Below, one piece after another: positions 1 to 11,947 of a stretch of 64,000 nt of DNA. The translations under genes were made by a program, and so were the position numbers. Under the pieces are notes generated by a model. The model worked only from the letters and a program-made list of their open reading frames with translations. It did not search any database and was not told the origin of the DNA. Location: NCBI RefSeq assembly GCF_000149955.1, contig NC_030994.1, forward strand, positions 2,534,366-2,598,365. Reading direction: 5' to 3'. Every line of letters starts with the position of its first letter. The stretch's first letter is position 1. Source of the stretch: Fusarium oxysporum f. sp. lycopersici 4287. Taxonomy: Eukaryota > Ascomycota > Sordariomycetes > Hypocreales > Nectriaceae.

Positions 1-1
1 T

Positions 2-505
2 CTTTTCCCTTCAACGCACCCTCACCTACCAACCGTCTCCGGCCGTGTCGCCTATAACGCCGCCCTCTGGACCTCCCCGATAGCATGGAACCGTGTACCA
101 ATTCTCGGCAATGTCTGTATTGAGGTTCTCGCGGAGCGCATGACAACGGAGCCCCTCACATTCTTACCCCGCCGTGCTGGGGCGATACCCGAGCAGCTCG
201 TGGTCCGCTGGTGCGAAAAGCGAAAGGGCTCAGATAGTTCTAACAAAGGAGTGATTGCCCGATCCCTACCGTTTGGTCGGGGAGTCGACCCAGACAAGGC
301 ATTCACGGGACTGTTTGTCTTTGACTTCGATGCCGAAGGTCGAATTCTAAGCCATACTATTGAGCAGGCACAAGCAGGTGGCGATTGGGAAGCTGGAGTT
401 GGTGCAAAGGTTGTCGGTCTGACTGACTGGCTCCTCGGAGGTTGCAAGAACCCCGGCACTCCTATACCAATGTTCGAGCGAGTGCGAAGACGACGATCCA
501 TCTAA
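2..505 (+). CDS. Conserved fungal protein of unknown function, C-terminal part (5' end outside window)
   Basis: The frame is open from the left edge to a stop at 503-505, so at least 167 residues of the C-terminus are seen; an internal ATG lies at 140, but coding-like sequence precedes it (ALWTSPIAWNRVPILGNV), so the real start is off the window. The protein shows alternating short hydrophobic strands (GLFVFDFDAEGRILSHTIE, then GVGAKVVGLTDWLLGG) and a basic tail RVRRRR. The strand pattern with 'GRILSHTIE' is reminiscent of small NTF2/SnoaL-like folds, but I do not recognise the family and assign no function. There are no membrane segments in the visible part. It converges on LSM1, with about 870 bp between the stops. 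An upstream intron near the left edge cannot be excluded. Confidence 0.7.
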   Translation, partial: LFPSTHPHLPTVSGRVAYNAALWTSPIAWNRVPILGNVCIEVLAERMTTEPLTFLPRRAGAIPEQLVVRWCEKRKGSDSSNKGVIARSLPFGRGVDPDKAFTGLFVFDFDAEGRILSHTIEQAQAGGDWEAGVGAKVVGLTDWLLGGCKNPGTPIPMFERVRRRRSI

Positions 506-1372
506 ACACTCACTGTGGGGTGGACAGTGATGATATGACCCCAAGGGGCGTGTTCTTTTAGAAAACGAGAGCGGTTTACGGACGGACATGGCATCATGAG
601 AGGCGTTTCCGGTTGCATCTTGATCATCACCAGCGACTTCATGCTGGTTCGGGTCGCAGGGTCTTTATCCATAAGACAGTGTACAACAACGAGCCATGAG
701 ACTCCACACACATTCAGACTTTGTATAGCTTTGTAAATTAACAACTAAAGCTCATTCTTAGACAATGCCTTGCCTTCAAACAATTCATGTCATTAATCGT
801 CCCTCTTTGACAGTTTATCTTGTGCAATGGAGCCTGTTCATGGTTAGGGCCTCAAATTCGAACAGAGTATGAGTTGTGCAATTGATGTAATTTAATAAAT
901 TCTCCTGGCCCATTCATGAAATATGTGATTTTTACGAGTTACAATAAGGAGAGTAAGATGCGATATCGTGCGGTATGGAATTTGTAGGGAAACTTAGAAA
1001 CCTATTCATGAAGCTTCACGCAAGTTCATATCTTAACACGAGTCCCTTAAGTGGCTGTCTTGGGCTTGCCAACCAGCGACTGATAGCTTATGATAGTAGA
1101 AACCATCAAGTGCCTAGTGGTGGTAAACATTGGATGTAGCGTCGTGAAGCTCATATATTCATACGCGCTATCCGCCTCTAACCTACTGTATCGAGGCTTT
1201 TTAATTCCTGAAGAGCCAGCCCATTCTCAAGCCAGCATCTCCTTGATGGTATATGGGCATTTCACAATATTCTGCCCAAACGACCATCAGCCAGAGCACT
1301 TCAAAGCGTCCGGCAACCTGAACCTGCTTCCAGGCCTTGTAATTGAGATAAATACCAATATCCAAACGTCCT
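506..1372. other. Intergenic, convergent 3' regions
   Basis: This lies between two convergent genes. It is moderately AT-rich with only short spurious frames, and I see no RNA gene or repeat. Confidence 0.6.
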
Positions 1373-2053
1373 CTAGAGCACGATCTCGCCAATATTCTCC
1401 CCCTCAAAGCCCTGCTTCGCAAGCTTCTTGACCCGCGCCTTCTCCCTTGCCTTGTCGACGGCTTTCTTCTCCTCTGCGAGCTTCTTGACAACGTCTAGCT
1501 CTCCGAGCTCAAAGCCAGGAGGCGGGTCGTCGTCCCTGTCGAGGTCGATTTCACCAAGGAGGAGCACGTTTTCACCTCGGACGAGGAATATGCCGTGATT
1601 TATATCGGCGTACAGACCCGTTGGTCGATCGCTACCTGCCGACTCGGGGGAGGGCGCAAAGATACGTTCGACGGTAGATTGGAGGACGAGATTGGCTGGT
1701 TGAGGTCAGAAAAGGGATGTCTCCCTGCAGTGTTCTATTTCCTTAAGACCCACCGAATTGATCCCAGCTTCTTAGCACGCCGATGAGCTTTCTCCCATCG
1801 CGCAAAGCGACCATGAGCTTCTCTGCAATTATACAGTGGTCAGCACACGATCCGTCCTTCTCCCTGCTTTTATCGAGCCCAACCCTTCTCATGAACCGGA
1901 AACAGGAATGAACTGGTACCATGGCGGAGTCGTACTGTCTGTGAGATCCAGGAGCTGCGCTGCAGTCGTGAACATCTGCGGCGGCAACTGGGGGAGCGGT
2001 TGCGGCGCACCGCGGCCCTGTGGAGGGGCATCGGCGATAGATAGGTTCTCCAT
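1373..2053 (-). CDS. LSM1: Lsm1, U6 snRNA-associated Sm-like protein, mRNA decapping activator subunit
   Basis: Three exons on the minus strand (2053-1936, 1822-1754, 1695-1373) give 169 residues with consistent phases and GT/AG junctions (introns 113 and 58 bp). The Sm1 motif follows the first splice ([28 protein letters not shown]), and the Sm2 motif is GIFLVRGENVLLLGEIDLD. A charged C-terminal tail (KKLAEEKKAVDKAREKAR, ending GFEGENIGEIVL) is the Lsm1-specific extension that separates it from other Sm-like proteins. A proline/glutamine-rich N-terminus of about 25 residues precedes the fold. In the family, Lsm1 joins Lsm2-7 in a cytoplasmic heptamer that, with Pat1, binds oligoadenylated mRNA 3' ends and promotes decapping. 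The start was chosen as the first ATG in frame with the spliced Sm domain. The identification is secure from the Sm motifs and tail. Confidence 0.93.
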
Positions 2054-3243
2054 GATATCGTGATGGATGAGGTTGATGGTGTTATGTGATGTCTTTTGTG
2101 ATTGCGAAATTCTATTGATCCATGGAGAGTTCTTTCATAGGCTCATGACATGAACATCGCGTGTAATCGGTTGCAGCGGTCGAATAAAGGGAAGTTGCTC
2201 TAGGTCGTTGATGCTTTGACGTTGATCTAAGGTGTTGCGGATCCTATTGCGGCAAAACAGCGCTATAACGATAGGGGCCATTTAGCTGCATATCGCTATA
2301 AAACGCCGAATTCAACAAAACATCCCATCAAATTTCTGACTTAAGTGCGGGGCATTCCAGAGAGCAGATGGAGGGGCATTCTCATCTTGGCGGGGCAGAA
2401 AGTCAAAAGGTCAGGGAACGGAACAAGCAAGAAATAAGCATCCATGACAAGGTCTTGGCCGTAGTCTCTTAGTGGCCGAGAGCTGCAGCAGTGACTTGCT
2501 TGTGCGTCATTATATGCCATTCGGCAAAGGGTTCTTCTTTTTTTTTATGTCTCATTATTTGGTGATCTTTTCACTCTCACTCTCACAAGCATCAACAAAA
2601 GCAGCCCCAGCTTCAACTTGTTTAGATGCGCTCAAGTGAGGGGAATCGCCAAGTCTATTCAACTCCACCATGACCAGGCGAGTTACTAAGATTTCGTCCC
2701 TCTCTAGCGGGTGGACTTATGCGCATATTTGCCTCCCCGTCGCGTCGGTCTTCGGGCTAGACCCCGATGAAATAGCAAGAATCCGAGGGCAGCCAACCTT
2801 TTGTGATGCTTTTCCGGTCCTATCCATGAATTGCAACAAGATAACCCTCTGATCTCGATGCTTGCACCTTTATATGCCGCTGAAGTATCCCGCCCCGTCC
2901 GAATTCTTAGATGTGTAAAAAAAAACAAGCGATACTCTATCATGTTCCAGCCTAAACGCCTTGGGATGGATGCACATTGTAGTCTCTATATAGAGAACTG
3001 AAAAATAGGAGGCAAAAGAAGAGGTGCTTCGTAACTCAACCCAAATTGAGTTTCTGAGACGAGCACGTGTCATTGCTCTCATGACAAGGAAATGGAAAGA
3101 ACTCTGTGGAAGTGACGGTGTATCACAATCCACTCAACAGCCAGGAGATAAACCCATGTCGTCGCAACTGAATGGAGGGCCGTTCAAAGATAGGGATTGG
3201 TCACTTCCAAGGCCAGGATTGCGCATGAGAGGACGCCGTGAGG
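2054..3243. other. Intergenic region upstream of LSM1
   Basis: This should include the LSM1 promoter and the 3' flank of the Nudix gene. A short T-run (2531-2546) and CACTCT/CAC tracts at 2570-2590 are visible. Frames at 2670-3263 do not resemble proteins, and I see no RNA gene. Confidence 0.55.
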
Positions 3244-3995
3244 TTATTGACGATTTACAGTAGACCGTTGTAAGGCCTCCTGTAGCTCTGGTCTTGTTGA
3301 TAACGCCTCCCACGCCTGGGTAAATGTAAACCACTGGCGTTCTCGCTTGTGGGATTCGGGCCAATCGTCGTACTCGCTGGTTACTGTGCCCTCAAAGAAG
3401 TGGTATCTTGACCGATCTTTTGACGATTTGGGCGCACGCTTCTCGTCAATGTCACCAAGATCATAAGTGATTTGAACAGTGATGCCAGCTTCTTCCCAGG
3501 CCTCTCGCTCAGCGGCTTCCTGGCAAGTCTCATCAGACTCCCAGCCGCCCTTGGGCAGCACCCAGCCTTTGCGCCGGGTAGACTGAATCAACAGTACATA
3601 GTTTTGATCGGGAGTGAGAGGTACGATGCCAGCGACGAGACGTTCGCCCTTAGTGTTGTAACCTATATAAAAAGAAAAATGTCAGTGATGGAATCTTGAG
3701 ATTATCGATTGAGAATGCCGACTGTCGAGAAGTTGTTGAATTGTGCCCAGGCGAGCGTAGGAAATTATGGTTGGATTCAAATCCATCACACCACAAAAAT
3801 GGGCAACAAGGATGGTATAGAAGGCACCAAGACAAATGCTTCATAAAAAGCCGAGGTCAAATGTGCTGAGAAGGATACTTTCAAACAGAAAATATTGTAT
3901 TGCGCATCAGGTAAAGACTCACGTTGCTTGCTTCTACCCACTCGTGACTCCATCGAACGGCCACCGCCCGAGTCGCCAGAGGCAGAACTCGACAT
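3244..3995 (-). CDS. Nudix hydrolase of the diphosphoinositol polyphosphate phosphohydrolase (DDP1/Aps1) type
   Basis: Two exons (3995-3923 and 3662-3244; 260 bp intron with donor GTGAGT and acceptor TATAG) encode 163 residues. The Nudix box is visible as GGWESDETCQEAAEREAWEE followed by AGI, in the order G-x5-E-x7-R-E-x2-E-E. Before it lies the substrate-facing stretch STRRKGWVLPKGGW typical of DIPP proteins, and the strand 'RLVAGIVPLTPDQNYVLLI' begins the fold. Family members hydrolyse inositol pyrophosphates, diadenosine polyphosphates and in some cases polyphosphate, which affects phosphate signalling. The first about 24 residues are Ser/Gly/Arg-rich and probably disordered. The length fits the short fungal members. 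There is no targeting signal, so a cytosolic location is likely. The exact substrate preference cannot be read from the sequence. Confidence 0.9.
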
Positions 3996-4640
3996 CTTCT
4001 TAGTGGGAAGTTGGGGCGGATAGTGACGGGAATTGGGAGGAATGTCGGGGAATTTGGTCGGGCGAGAACAAAAACAATTATGTTCGTAGATCTCGAAAGG
4101 CGATGATGCGGGCAAGAAAGCTTCAAAGGTCCTCGGAGGTAGCGGAGGAGAACGGATGTTCACCCCTGGGTCGAGAAAGAGAGAGAACCTGCAATGGGCG
4201 GGCGGGTGGCTTTCAAAGAGCCTTGAGAGGCATCATTGTCGAACAGTGAATAGTTGGTAAAAGTCTTGTGGTTAAGTGAGGTAGGAATGAAGAACAGAAG
4301 TGGCCGTGGCCTGCGCCAGAAGGTGCTGGTGCTTGGTTTTTGGTCGGGGAGAGCCCAGACGCTCCAAAGAGCTGGGCTGGCGATGTGATATAAACTGCGA
4401 GATGATGGAGGTGTGGGCGCGCACGCGCAAAACGTCCCAAGTTTAGCTCGAAGGGGCAGCGGGCGACTCGGCGGATCTCTCTGTCTGTACAGGTCTGGCG
4501 GAACCCGCAGAGCAGGTAGGTAAGGTACGTACTGTAGCACTGTACGTAGGTACAGAACAGACTGCAGCGAAGAGGGTTTGGCTTGGTTGGGGGGCGTGTA
4601 GGTACGGGGAGCACTGGGCGCTCGGCGGACAAGCCTTCAA
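3996..4640 (-). promoter_or_regulatory. Probable 5' leader/promoter of the Nudix gene, with a short upstream reading frame
   Basis: On the minus strand this stretch is CT/CA-rich as in fungal 5' leaders. A seven-codon upstream reading frame (4236-4213, MMPLKAL then stop) lies about 220 nt before the main ATG. Whether it is within the mRNA is inferred, not shown. Confidence 0.35.
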
Positions 4641-7600
4641 GTAGGCTAGTGACAGCAGACAGGGACTGGACGCGGAGGGGAAAAGCTGGATCCTCGCCTG
4701 CCTAGGGATGGAGTATGCGTAGCGTGTCAGAGGTACTGTACAGTACTGTGATGTAGTGCTTGCAGTGGGCTTTAGGCCTAGACTTGCCCGGCGAAACGGT
4801 ACGGTAGCCCAGCAGCTCTTCGCTTTCGTAGGTGAATGGATGGTGGGCGGTGGCGCCCTGTAACAGTGAGTCGCTGAAGCGTGGAGTGTGGAACTGAGGG
4901 CCTTCGCTGGGTCAACCGATGCGAGGCAAACTTTGATTAGAAATGGGGATAATAATGGAAGTCATGAACGTGAGAGGCTCCCCTGTTTGAGTTGCCGCGG
5001 CGTTTACCAAAGTGACTTGTGTTGTGTTGGCTGACTGATACTGATGTGATAGTTGGCCGTGACGTTGATGGTCAGAAGCGAAGAGGCTTGGTTCGAGTTG
5101 AGGAGTCCCACGCCAACGTCTTTGTAGCAAAGACTGAGATCCAAAAGCTTACGAGTCGGGGAGATGAGATCGATCGGTGACAGAGGTATTGTTAAGGTGT
5201 CGAACTGTCAAATTAATGGTAAGGAAGTGTTATTTCATGCAACTACTTGGATTTAGATACCTGGATAAGATTTGCTAGGGGAAGCTGAACTGTGCAGGGT
5301 AGGCGCTTTTTGTGATGGTTTGAATATAGAGTTGAGGCCGCAGCTGTGACAGAATACCAAGCAATATTCAAAAGCTTCCAGGTTATTGAGAAGAGACTGT
5401 ATCTTGGATATAGTCCTGAGTTTAAAAGACTGGAGGCCGAGAGTAACCATTCAGTTACCAGGCCCAAGTAAGGAAGGTATGAACTTGTCAACAGGCAATG
5501 CAATGGAAGAAACAAAGGTGAGATGAGTCGCCGTGTAGGTAATCTTAAAACCACCTCATGTCTTGCGCCATCCAACTAACAAAGGAGACCAAACTCTGAC
5601 AACGACAGGGTCAGTTACTCTTATACTCGAGCCCATCTCGATAGGCTGATGGTGCATGGATGCCCAGATTGTACCAGCACGAGTCTAAAAAGCTTCTTCT
5701 GAGCTGAGAACTCGGACTGTAATAATGATGCAGGGTTAACCGATGGCATTATTGCAACCATACAGTTCTCAGAGGTGCAATGGGCGTGGGAGATTGTTGT
5801 GTATGCATGACGGAATGGGAAATATATCGTGGGGAGATGTTTGTCCTCTTTACTCTTATAATTCGATTATTATGGTAATGCCACACCCCCAATCTGCTTC
5901 TGCTGGAAAGTCTCGGGCTCCTTGAACCATGAGAGAGTGCAGGAGAACCGAGATGCAGAATAATTGGATTTGGCAGTGCTTGGGAAGATCTCGACCCCCA
6001 TAACGGTCAGAGATTACAAACGCAACCGCAGATACTTCTATATTAGATCCATTGAAAACCAAAAATACACAGGCTATTAACCAGTGCCCCATCTTGTCCC
6101 GCAAATGTAAGTCCAGGGCATGAGATGGAGAAATATTATTATACAGTACAACAGCGATGTGCTTCTTATTAATCATGGCCATGACAGAACGTGTGCTTTG
6201 TGGTGCCACTAGTTTGTTAAAAAGTTCTTTACAGCATCCCTGAATGGCATGTGCAGCAGTATCTGAGAAATCTTGGAAGTTAATAAAAGTTCAAAAGCTT
6301 AGACCGGTGAGATGCAGGGCGGTTTATTTATCGTGAAGGAAAACGAGGCCGATTAGTTTCAACGTCCAGTAGATGACAACCAATAGAGGATCATCACAAC
6401 TCCTCCAATGTAACAATCAACATTTGTGGTACAGGAACGAGCCTCAGAAAAGAGACACTGCTTGACCACACACCCACCAGTTTAGTAGCTGCTACGTTGG
6501 TATTGAAAGCGGTCTCGAGTCGGCATATCAGCACGCGGACGCAGGTCTGCTTTCGCAGCGTGGGGTCATCCATGCCATTGGCAACGATGGAGGGACGGGG
6601 CTGCAGCTTCAGGATCGCAAAGACTTCAACTTGACCTCTTCTCAATTCACATGTTAACAATGATAGGTTCATCGTCGTCCACGGGCAGCTCCTACGCTGT
6701 ACCACATTAACCCTGACGTACGATGCATGAAGAAGCAGCAGCAGTAGCACGAGAGGGGATGTGAGAGGGAGGGGTAGAATGCGCTTGTACAAGCAGAGCA
6801 GCAAGCATTGGGTCCATCCCACGGATGGAGCACATAGTAGGTATCGTGAAAGCGAGGCGAGAGTCCTTGATCTTCACTGTGGGAGTCCTAGTGGCCGAAG
6901 TGCGCATAACTCTTGACAATGACGATCATTGGAAGAGAGAATCTGATATTCTTCAACATCAGTTCAATCACATAACTCAAGCTGCAGTTCAAGATGTAAA
7001 CAGACGTCATGTCGGTTAAGCCTCTGCCAACTTGAATGTTACAATGCATATCTAGCTCGTCTATTTTAACGCCGGACTCCGTTCCCTCTCAACAATACCT
7101 ACTCGACAAGCAAGCTTTTGCTTCTCGATGCTGGCCTGGCAAAAAACTCGTAGCGTCTCTAGCTCGGCAAGCCTCCATGGACATGGAGTCTTCCACAACC
7201 AGTTCCCGGAGACGAGACCGAGAAAAGGTCCGCAAGTCGGGTGATAAAAAACATTGGTTCCGTGATTGTCTCGAGGCGAGTCCAAAAACTGTCAAAAAAT
7301 CTGCAGAGTAATGGAGCAAATACAGCAACAAGATGCAACACACTAATGCCGTATCGTGCTCGATTCGCCTGGGACCGTCAGTTTGAGGCTAGACCTGTGG
7401 TTTCTTTCTTTTCGTTTCACCTCATTCGTTGCATAGCGACTTTTTGGCTGCAGCATGCAAGGAATAATGGAATGCACTGTACCTGTAGAGAGGCTAGTCA
7501 TCAACGTTGAGGGATTGGCCACCAAAAGCCAGGGCAATCAATTCCTCCAATCCTATCTCGTTGTTTATGCTCTGAAGAGACAGGTCCTTTTTTTTTTTTT

Positions 7601-9039
7601 TTTTTTTATCAGGATGAGATGAGATGACAGACATGTAAGAGGGTTGGTGACACAGACTCAGCCTTGTATCGAATCTGGTTCCGTAGATGTTGAGGAAATG
7701 CTGGAGAGGTCGGAAGTCTTCCTAGTGGATACGAGACAGGCCTGGAATATCTTGTGTTGTAATCTGTGCAGTTTTGAGGGCAAACTTGAATATTTGCAGT
7801 CGGATTTAGCAATGAGATTGGCTTTAAGCATAGTGTACATACATATCCTACAACAGAATACCGCAACCTTAGATCTCTGATTGCATATGACGACTGCATG
7901 TGAATTTCGATATTGCTAACAGCACTGCAGCTAACAAATGCTCCTTTCATGATTTATAAAAGGTATCGGCAGTGAGTTGGATGCCTGGAGAATTGTAGGT
8001 GAGCAGCCCTAGGTACCTATTTTAGGTGGCCAGAATAGCACCCCGCCATTGGAATTGAAGCTGCAGCTTCCAGTGGTTGTTGCCTTGCTTGGAGCTTGTC
8101 TAGCGGAGCTGAGCAATGGTTGATCTCATCCATCACCCATCTTCAACCTTCCGCTATCTTTCCCATCTTACCATAAAACCCAACATCTCCCACGTATTAT
8201 CTTTCATTTTACTCCCTTGACATTCTTTCGGGCAAACCTATATGGGGCACCATACCAACCCAGAGTATCCGTAGCTTCTAAACGATATCGGAACCTTGCC
8301 GTGGAGTCTACATTCTACCGGTTGTCGCTTTGAAACCGTTGCACAACTACAGCACGGTCTGGTATGGTCTACAGGTGTTACACACCCGTCAGTTTCTGTG
8401 TCTTTGAACCCCTGCTCGACTACACTAGCTTGGTCGCCTAAAGTTAGATCGAAACAGCTCGATTTTGGTCAATTCTGTTGCACATGCGCGCACACGATCA
8501 CATCCCTCACTCTCAGCGCCAATCCCTGGATATCATCCGCAGCCAGCGTCTCGTCATCATCGTTCGTGTGCACCCCAAATAACCAACTGGGTTAATCGAC
8601 TATTCACCAACCGCAGACACAACATCCCACGCTCACGCATTGAGAGGGGGAATCAGCAGGCACGCGATCGCAGCTTTCGTCACTCGTTGAACCTCCCTCA
8701 ACAAACTCACACGCCCCCCCCATTCTCCATCTCCAAGGCTCGAGAGTCTGCCCCTCTCTCCGTCTTCCTCCCGCTCGAGGGACGTACGGTACCTACGTGT
8801 GGTAATTACCTACCGTACCTCACGCAACGACTTGCCCGTCTTGGATAGCATTACTCGCGCCTCGTGGGTATTTTAAACTCCTCGTCGTGGCCCGTGAGAA
8901 AGGTCCGGCGCCCCTCATCCACCATACACCACCGTCGTCCTTCCGTCTCCGGCAATACATCATCAGAGCATCTCACCTATTACCAACAGCCCTTTGAGGA
9001 ACACGACTCCAGTCGTGCAGTGCAGGTTCAAGGTTTACA
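4641..9039. other. Long gene-free interval between the Nudix gene and ATE1
   Basis: About 4.4 kb holds only short frames (all under about 145 residues) that show no protein-like composition. A 20-nt poly-T run is at 7588-7607. The last about 800 bp (8200-9039) is pyrimidine-rich with repeated GTACCT/ACGTAC palindromic words near 8785-8820, and is probably the promoter and leader of ATE1. I see no tRNA, transposon or open coding exon. Confidence 0.5.
7588..7607. repeat. Poly-T tract (20 nt)
   Basis: An uninterrupted run of T on the plus strand in the gene-free interval. It is likely length-variable. Confidence 0.95.
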
Positions 9040-11435
9040 ATGGAACCCAGCGGCATGCACATCCCTGAAGATGCGTTGTTGCAGTACGAATATATAACCC
9101 CAATTGGTGAGTGCTTATTCCCACGTTCTTCTCCAACCGATCAGCCCCGTGGTCTAATGCCGGCCTGTCGTTGGTTGCCGGCGCCTGCGCTTAAGCTCCG
9201 TCGCGGCCGGTCCCCGTGGCGCCCCCGTTTTCCCCGTCCGGGACAAGTTCGTTCCATATTCATATCCATTTCACTTGACCCTTTCTTCGCAATTACATGG
9301 AGCCCGAGGGCATCCACATCCACGTCAATATCAATCCCAATTTAGCCTGCAGACGGCTTCCACTTTGGTCAATGACAGACAGTTACTCACAGTCTGATGT
9401 TCAACGGTTCCGCAATCTTGGTGGTCGTGCGCCAGGGATCAATGCCACTATCAATTCATTAGCACTCCTAGCTTACGTCTGCTCACAAGTGTGGGTGTGT
9501 ATCTCGACTTCAACAAACTTATGTCTACCTCTTCAGGCATGCATACTATTGGCTTGTTTCTTTGCTGTATTCACGAAGTTGTGTCTCAGAATCATTCCCT
9601 TGAGTTCAAGACTGGCAAGGCCATTCCTGGCCTCAAATGTTTCTTAGCTCAGTATTGTCGTTGGTCTTTGTGTAAAGCACCAATAAAGGTCCAAATCACA
9701 AACGATGACATTTTATCATCATATAATAAGGCGTAGCAAGGCAGCTTCAGGGTTCATGTATTATGCTATATCAGACGTCAAGTATCATCTGGTCATTTTC
9801 CACTTCTGCTTTACATGACTACTCCCCCACGCATAATCTCTATTCGTTGACATCTCAGAAGACACTACCCCCACGCAATTGCCGTTCGTGCCTTTCTCTT
9901 CACCGAATGCTGACTGATGCCTAGGATACTTCAAATCATCAAGATGCGGTTACTGTGGGAAACGTGACAAGAGTCAGTCAAAACGTGAATTGAGCCCCTG
10001 CACCTCCAGTACCTTTTGACCACCCCAAGACTCGCATACACTTACGTCACGAGACACCCGTGATTACACGGCCGTGTCATCGATGGTTATTCTGAAGTTC
10101 AGATTAATCACTTCATATAAGCCCTTGAGTCACACGGTCTCCTGAACGTAAGGCTAACTAGTACGTGGGGTTATAGGCTACGCTTACCACGCAGTGACAA
10201 CTTCTTTGAGTCCTGCGTTCTACCAAACTCTCCTTGATAGATATTGGAGACGTTCAGGCACTCTCATGTACCGACCCGATCAACGTCGGTCATGTTGCCC
10301 ACACTATACTATTCGTCTTGATTCTAGCCAGTTCAAACCATCCAGAGATCAACGACAGACCGTCAACCGTTTCAATAAGTATGTCATGGGAGAGGCTTAC
10401 ATGAAAGAAGCGGCTCGCCTATATCCCAAGTCGCGTGATCAGGCCAAGAAACGGGATAACCATTTTGATCTCGTCGAACGAATCCATGAGGCTGAAGAGG
10501 CTAACCTGAAGAACCCTCCTGAGGCTGCCCATAAACTCGTCGTGACTTTAGAGCATGACGATTGTACGGACGAGAAGTTTGCTGTTTACCAGAACTACCA
10601 GGCAGTAGTTCACAAGGAGTCTCCGGATGAAATTACCAAGAGCGGATTTAGACGCTTCCTTTGTGACTCACCTTTGAGGAGAGAAACAATGGTGACATCC
10701 GATGGGCGTAAACGTCGCCTGGGCTCGTATCACCAATGTTACAGGCTAGATGGTAAGCTAGTTGCCATTGGAGTGCTTGACCTTTTGCCCGAGTGTGTAA
10801 GCTCAGTATACTTTCTTTATCATGAAAGTATTCACCAGCATGCGCCAGGGAAGCTTGGTGCACTGTATGAGATTGCCTTATCCATCGAGGAGGGCTATGG
10901 CTGGTGGTACCCTGGCTATTATATACACAGTTGCCCCAAGATGTGGTACAAGATTGATTACTCACCTCAGTATGTTCTTGACCCTGTCTCATTGACATGG
11001 GACCCGCTGGATCGAACTGTGTTGGATCTCCTCGACAAAAAGCCGTACGTGAGCCTTTCGCTTGAAAAGGAACCGGCCTCTCGCGAGATTGAACAAGGTT
11101 CTGCGTCACCTGCCAAGGATACAAACGAGAGTGACAAAGCGGAGGACAAAGGTTCCGACTCTGCAGCATCCGATGAAGATGACAACAACTGGTTGTTTGC
11201 TACTGGGATGCCGGGCATACCTCCGATATCCACGGTCGCTGACTGGGATATGGATCATATCGCTTTGAAGATTTCCCCAAGAGCCCCATTATACGAAACC
11301 TCAGACCTTGTCAGCTGGGATGAACAGGGGGTCGAGGAATATCCGGGAATGAGAGCTGGTGTTGCTGAGCTCATCGCAGCAATTGGCCCTGACTTGATGG
11401 ACCGGGTTTGCCTGGACTTTTCCCGGAGACACTAA
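9040..11435 (+). CDS. ATE1: Arginyl-tRNA--protein transferase (arginyltransferase)
   Basis: Three exons (9040-9106, 9925-9984, 10177-11435) with matching phases give 461 residues. The N-terminal domain carries the family's cysteine pair (SSRCGYCGKRD; Cys30, Cys33) and the later Cys-Cys of RRSCCPHYTIRLD, which together bind the regulatory Fe-S or heme site in known ATE1 proteins. The region SRDQRQTVNRFNKYV and the C-terminal domain (SVYFLYHESIHQHAPGKLGA, then GWWYPGYYIHSC) match the ATE-C acyltransferase-like fold. The enzyme transfers Arg from Arg-tRNA to N-terminal Asp, Glu or oxidised Cys, creating N-degrons for ubiquitin-dependent proteolysis. An acidic Ser/Asp-rich insert sits near residues 345-380. 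The first intron, 818 bp, is unusually long for this window. The start at 9040 rests on phase and on typical spacing to the CGYC motif; no other exon candidate upstream is evident. Confidence 0.92.
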
Positions 11436-11947
11436 GCAAAGAATTCACGACTGGGACGCCAATGGGAACTATAAGTGTCAAGAAACGATTTCTGCTCATA
11501 TCTTGTAGGCCAAATCTTGAGAATCAGCTCACAACTCGACACATTTCACCGCTCAACATATTTGTACCTTTAATGAAAGAATATATCAATGAAAGAAAAC
11601 ATTCCATTTACAAACTCTGAAGAATGAATGGATGTCTCGATATCCTAATACTGAAGCTATACTATGTAGTTAGATTGACACAATTGATTGGTGGAGGAGC
11701 TGCCTATGCTTCCCAAGCTTCCACCCCGCCATCTCCAGCCTCAGCCCACCACACTTTTTGTCTTGTCTTATCTTATCACTCACCTCGGTGAAGGACCAAC
11801 CTTTTCTTTCAACACCAAAACCCAGCGTCATTACTGTTTCGCGTCGCATCTCCCATTCAAGCGGCCAAGCGCGCTAACTTTGATACTGATTTCAGCGCTT
11901 CGTATTACAGTCTTGCCTACTGGGAATTTGCCTGTACCATCATCATC
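11436..11947. other. Intergenic, promoter of RRP42
   Basis: It lies downstream of ATE1 and upstream of RRP42, both on the plus strand. C-rich and CA/CT-rich leader sequence occupies 11700-11947, with ATCATCATC just before the ATG. No gene is seen. Confidence 0.55.

Noticed and set aside
8465..9097. Two overlapping plus-strand frames (127 and 77 codons) before ATE1
   Set aside because: Pro/Ser/Arg-rich translations of a C/T-rich leader, with no domain and no plausible splice into ATE1.
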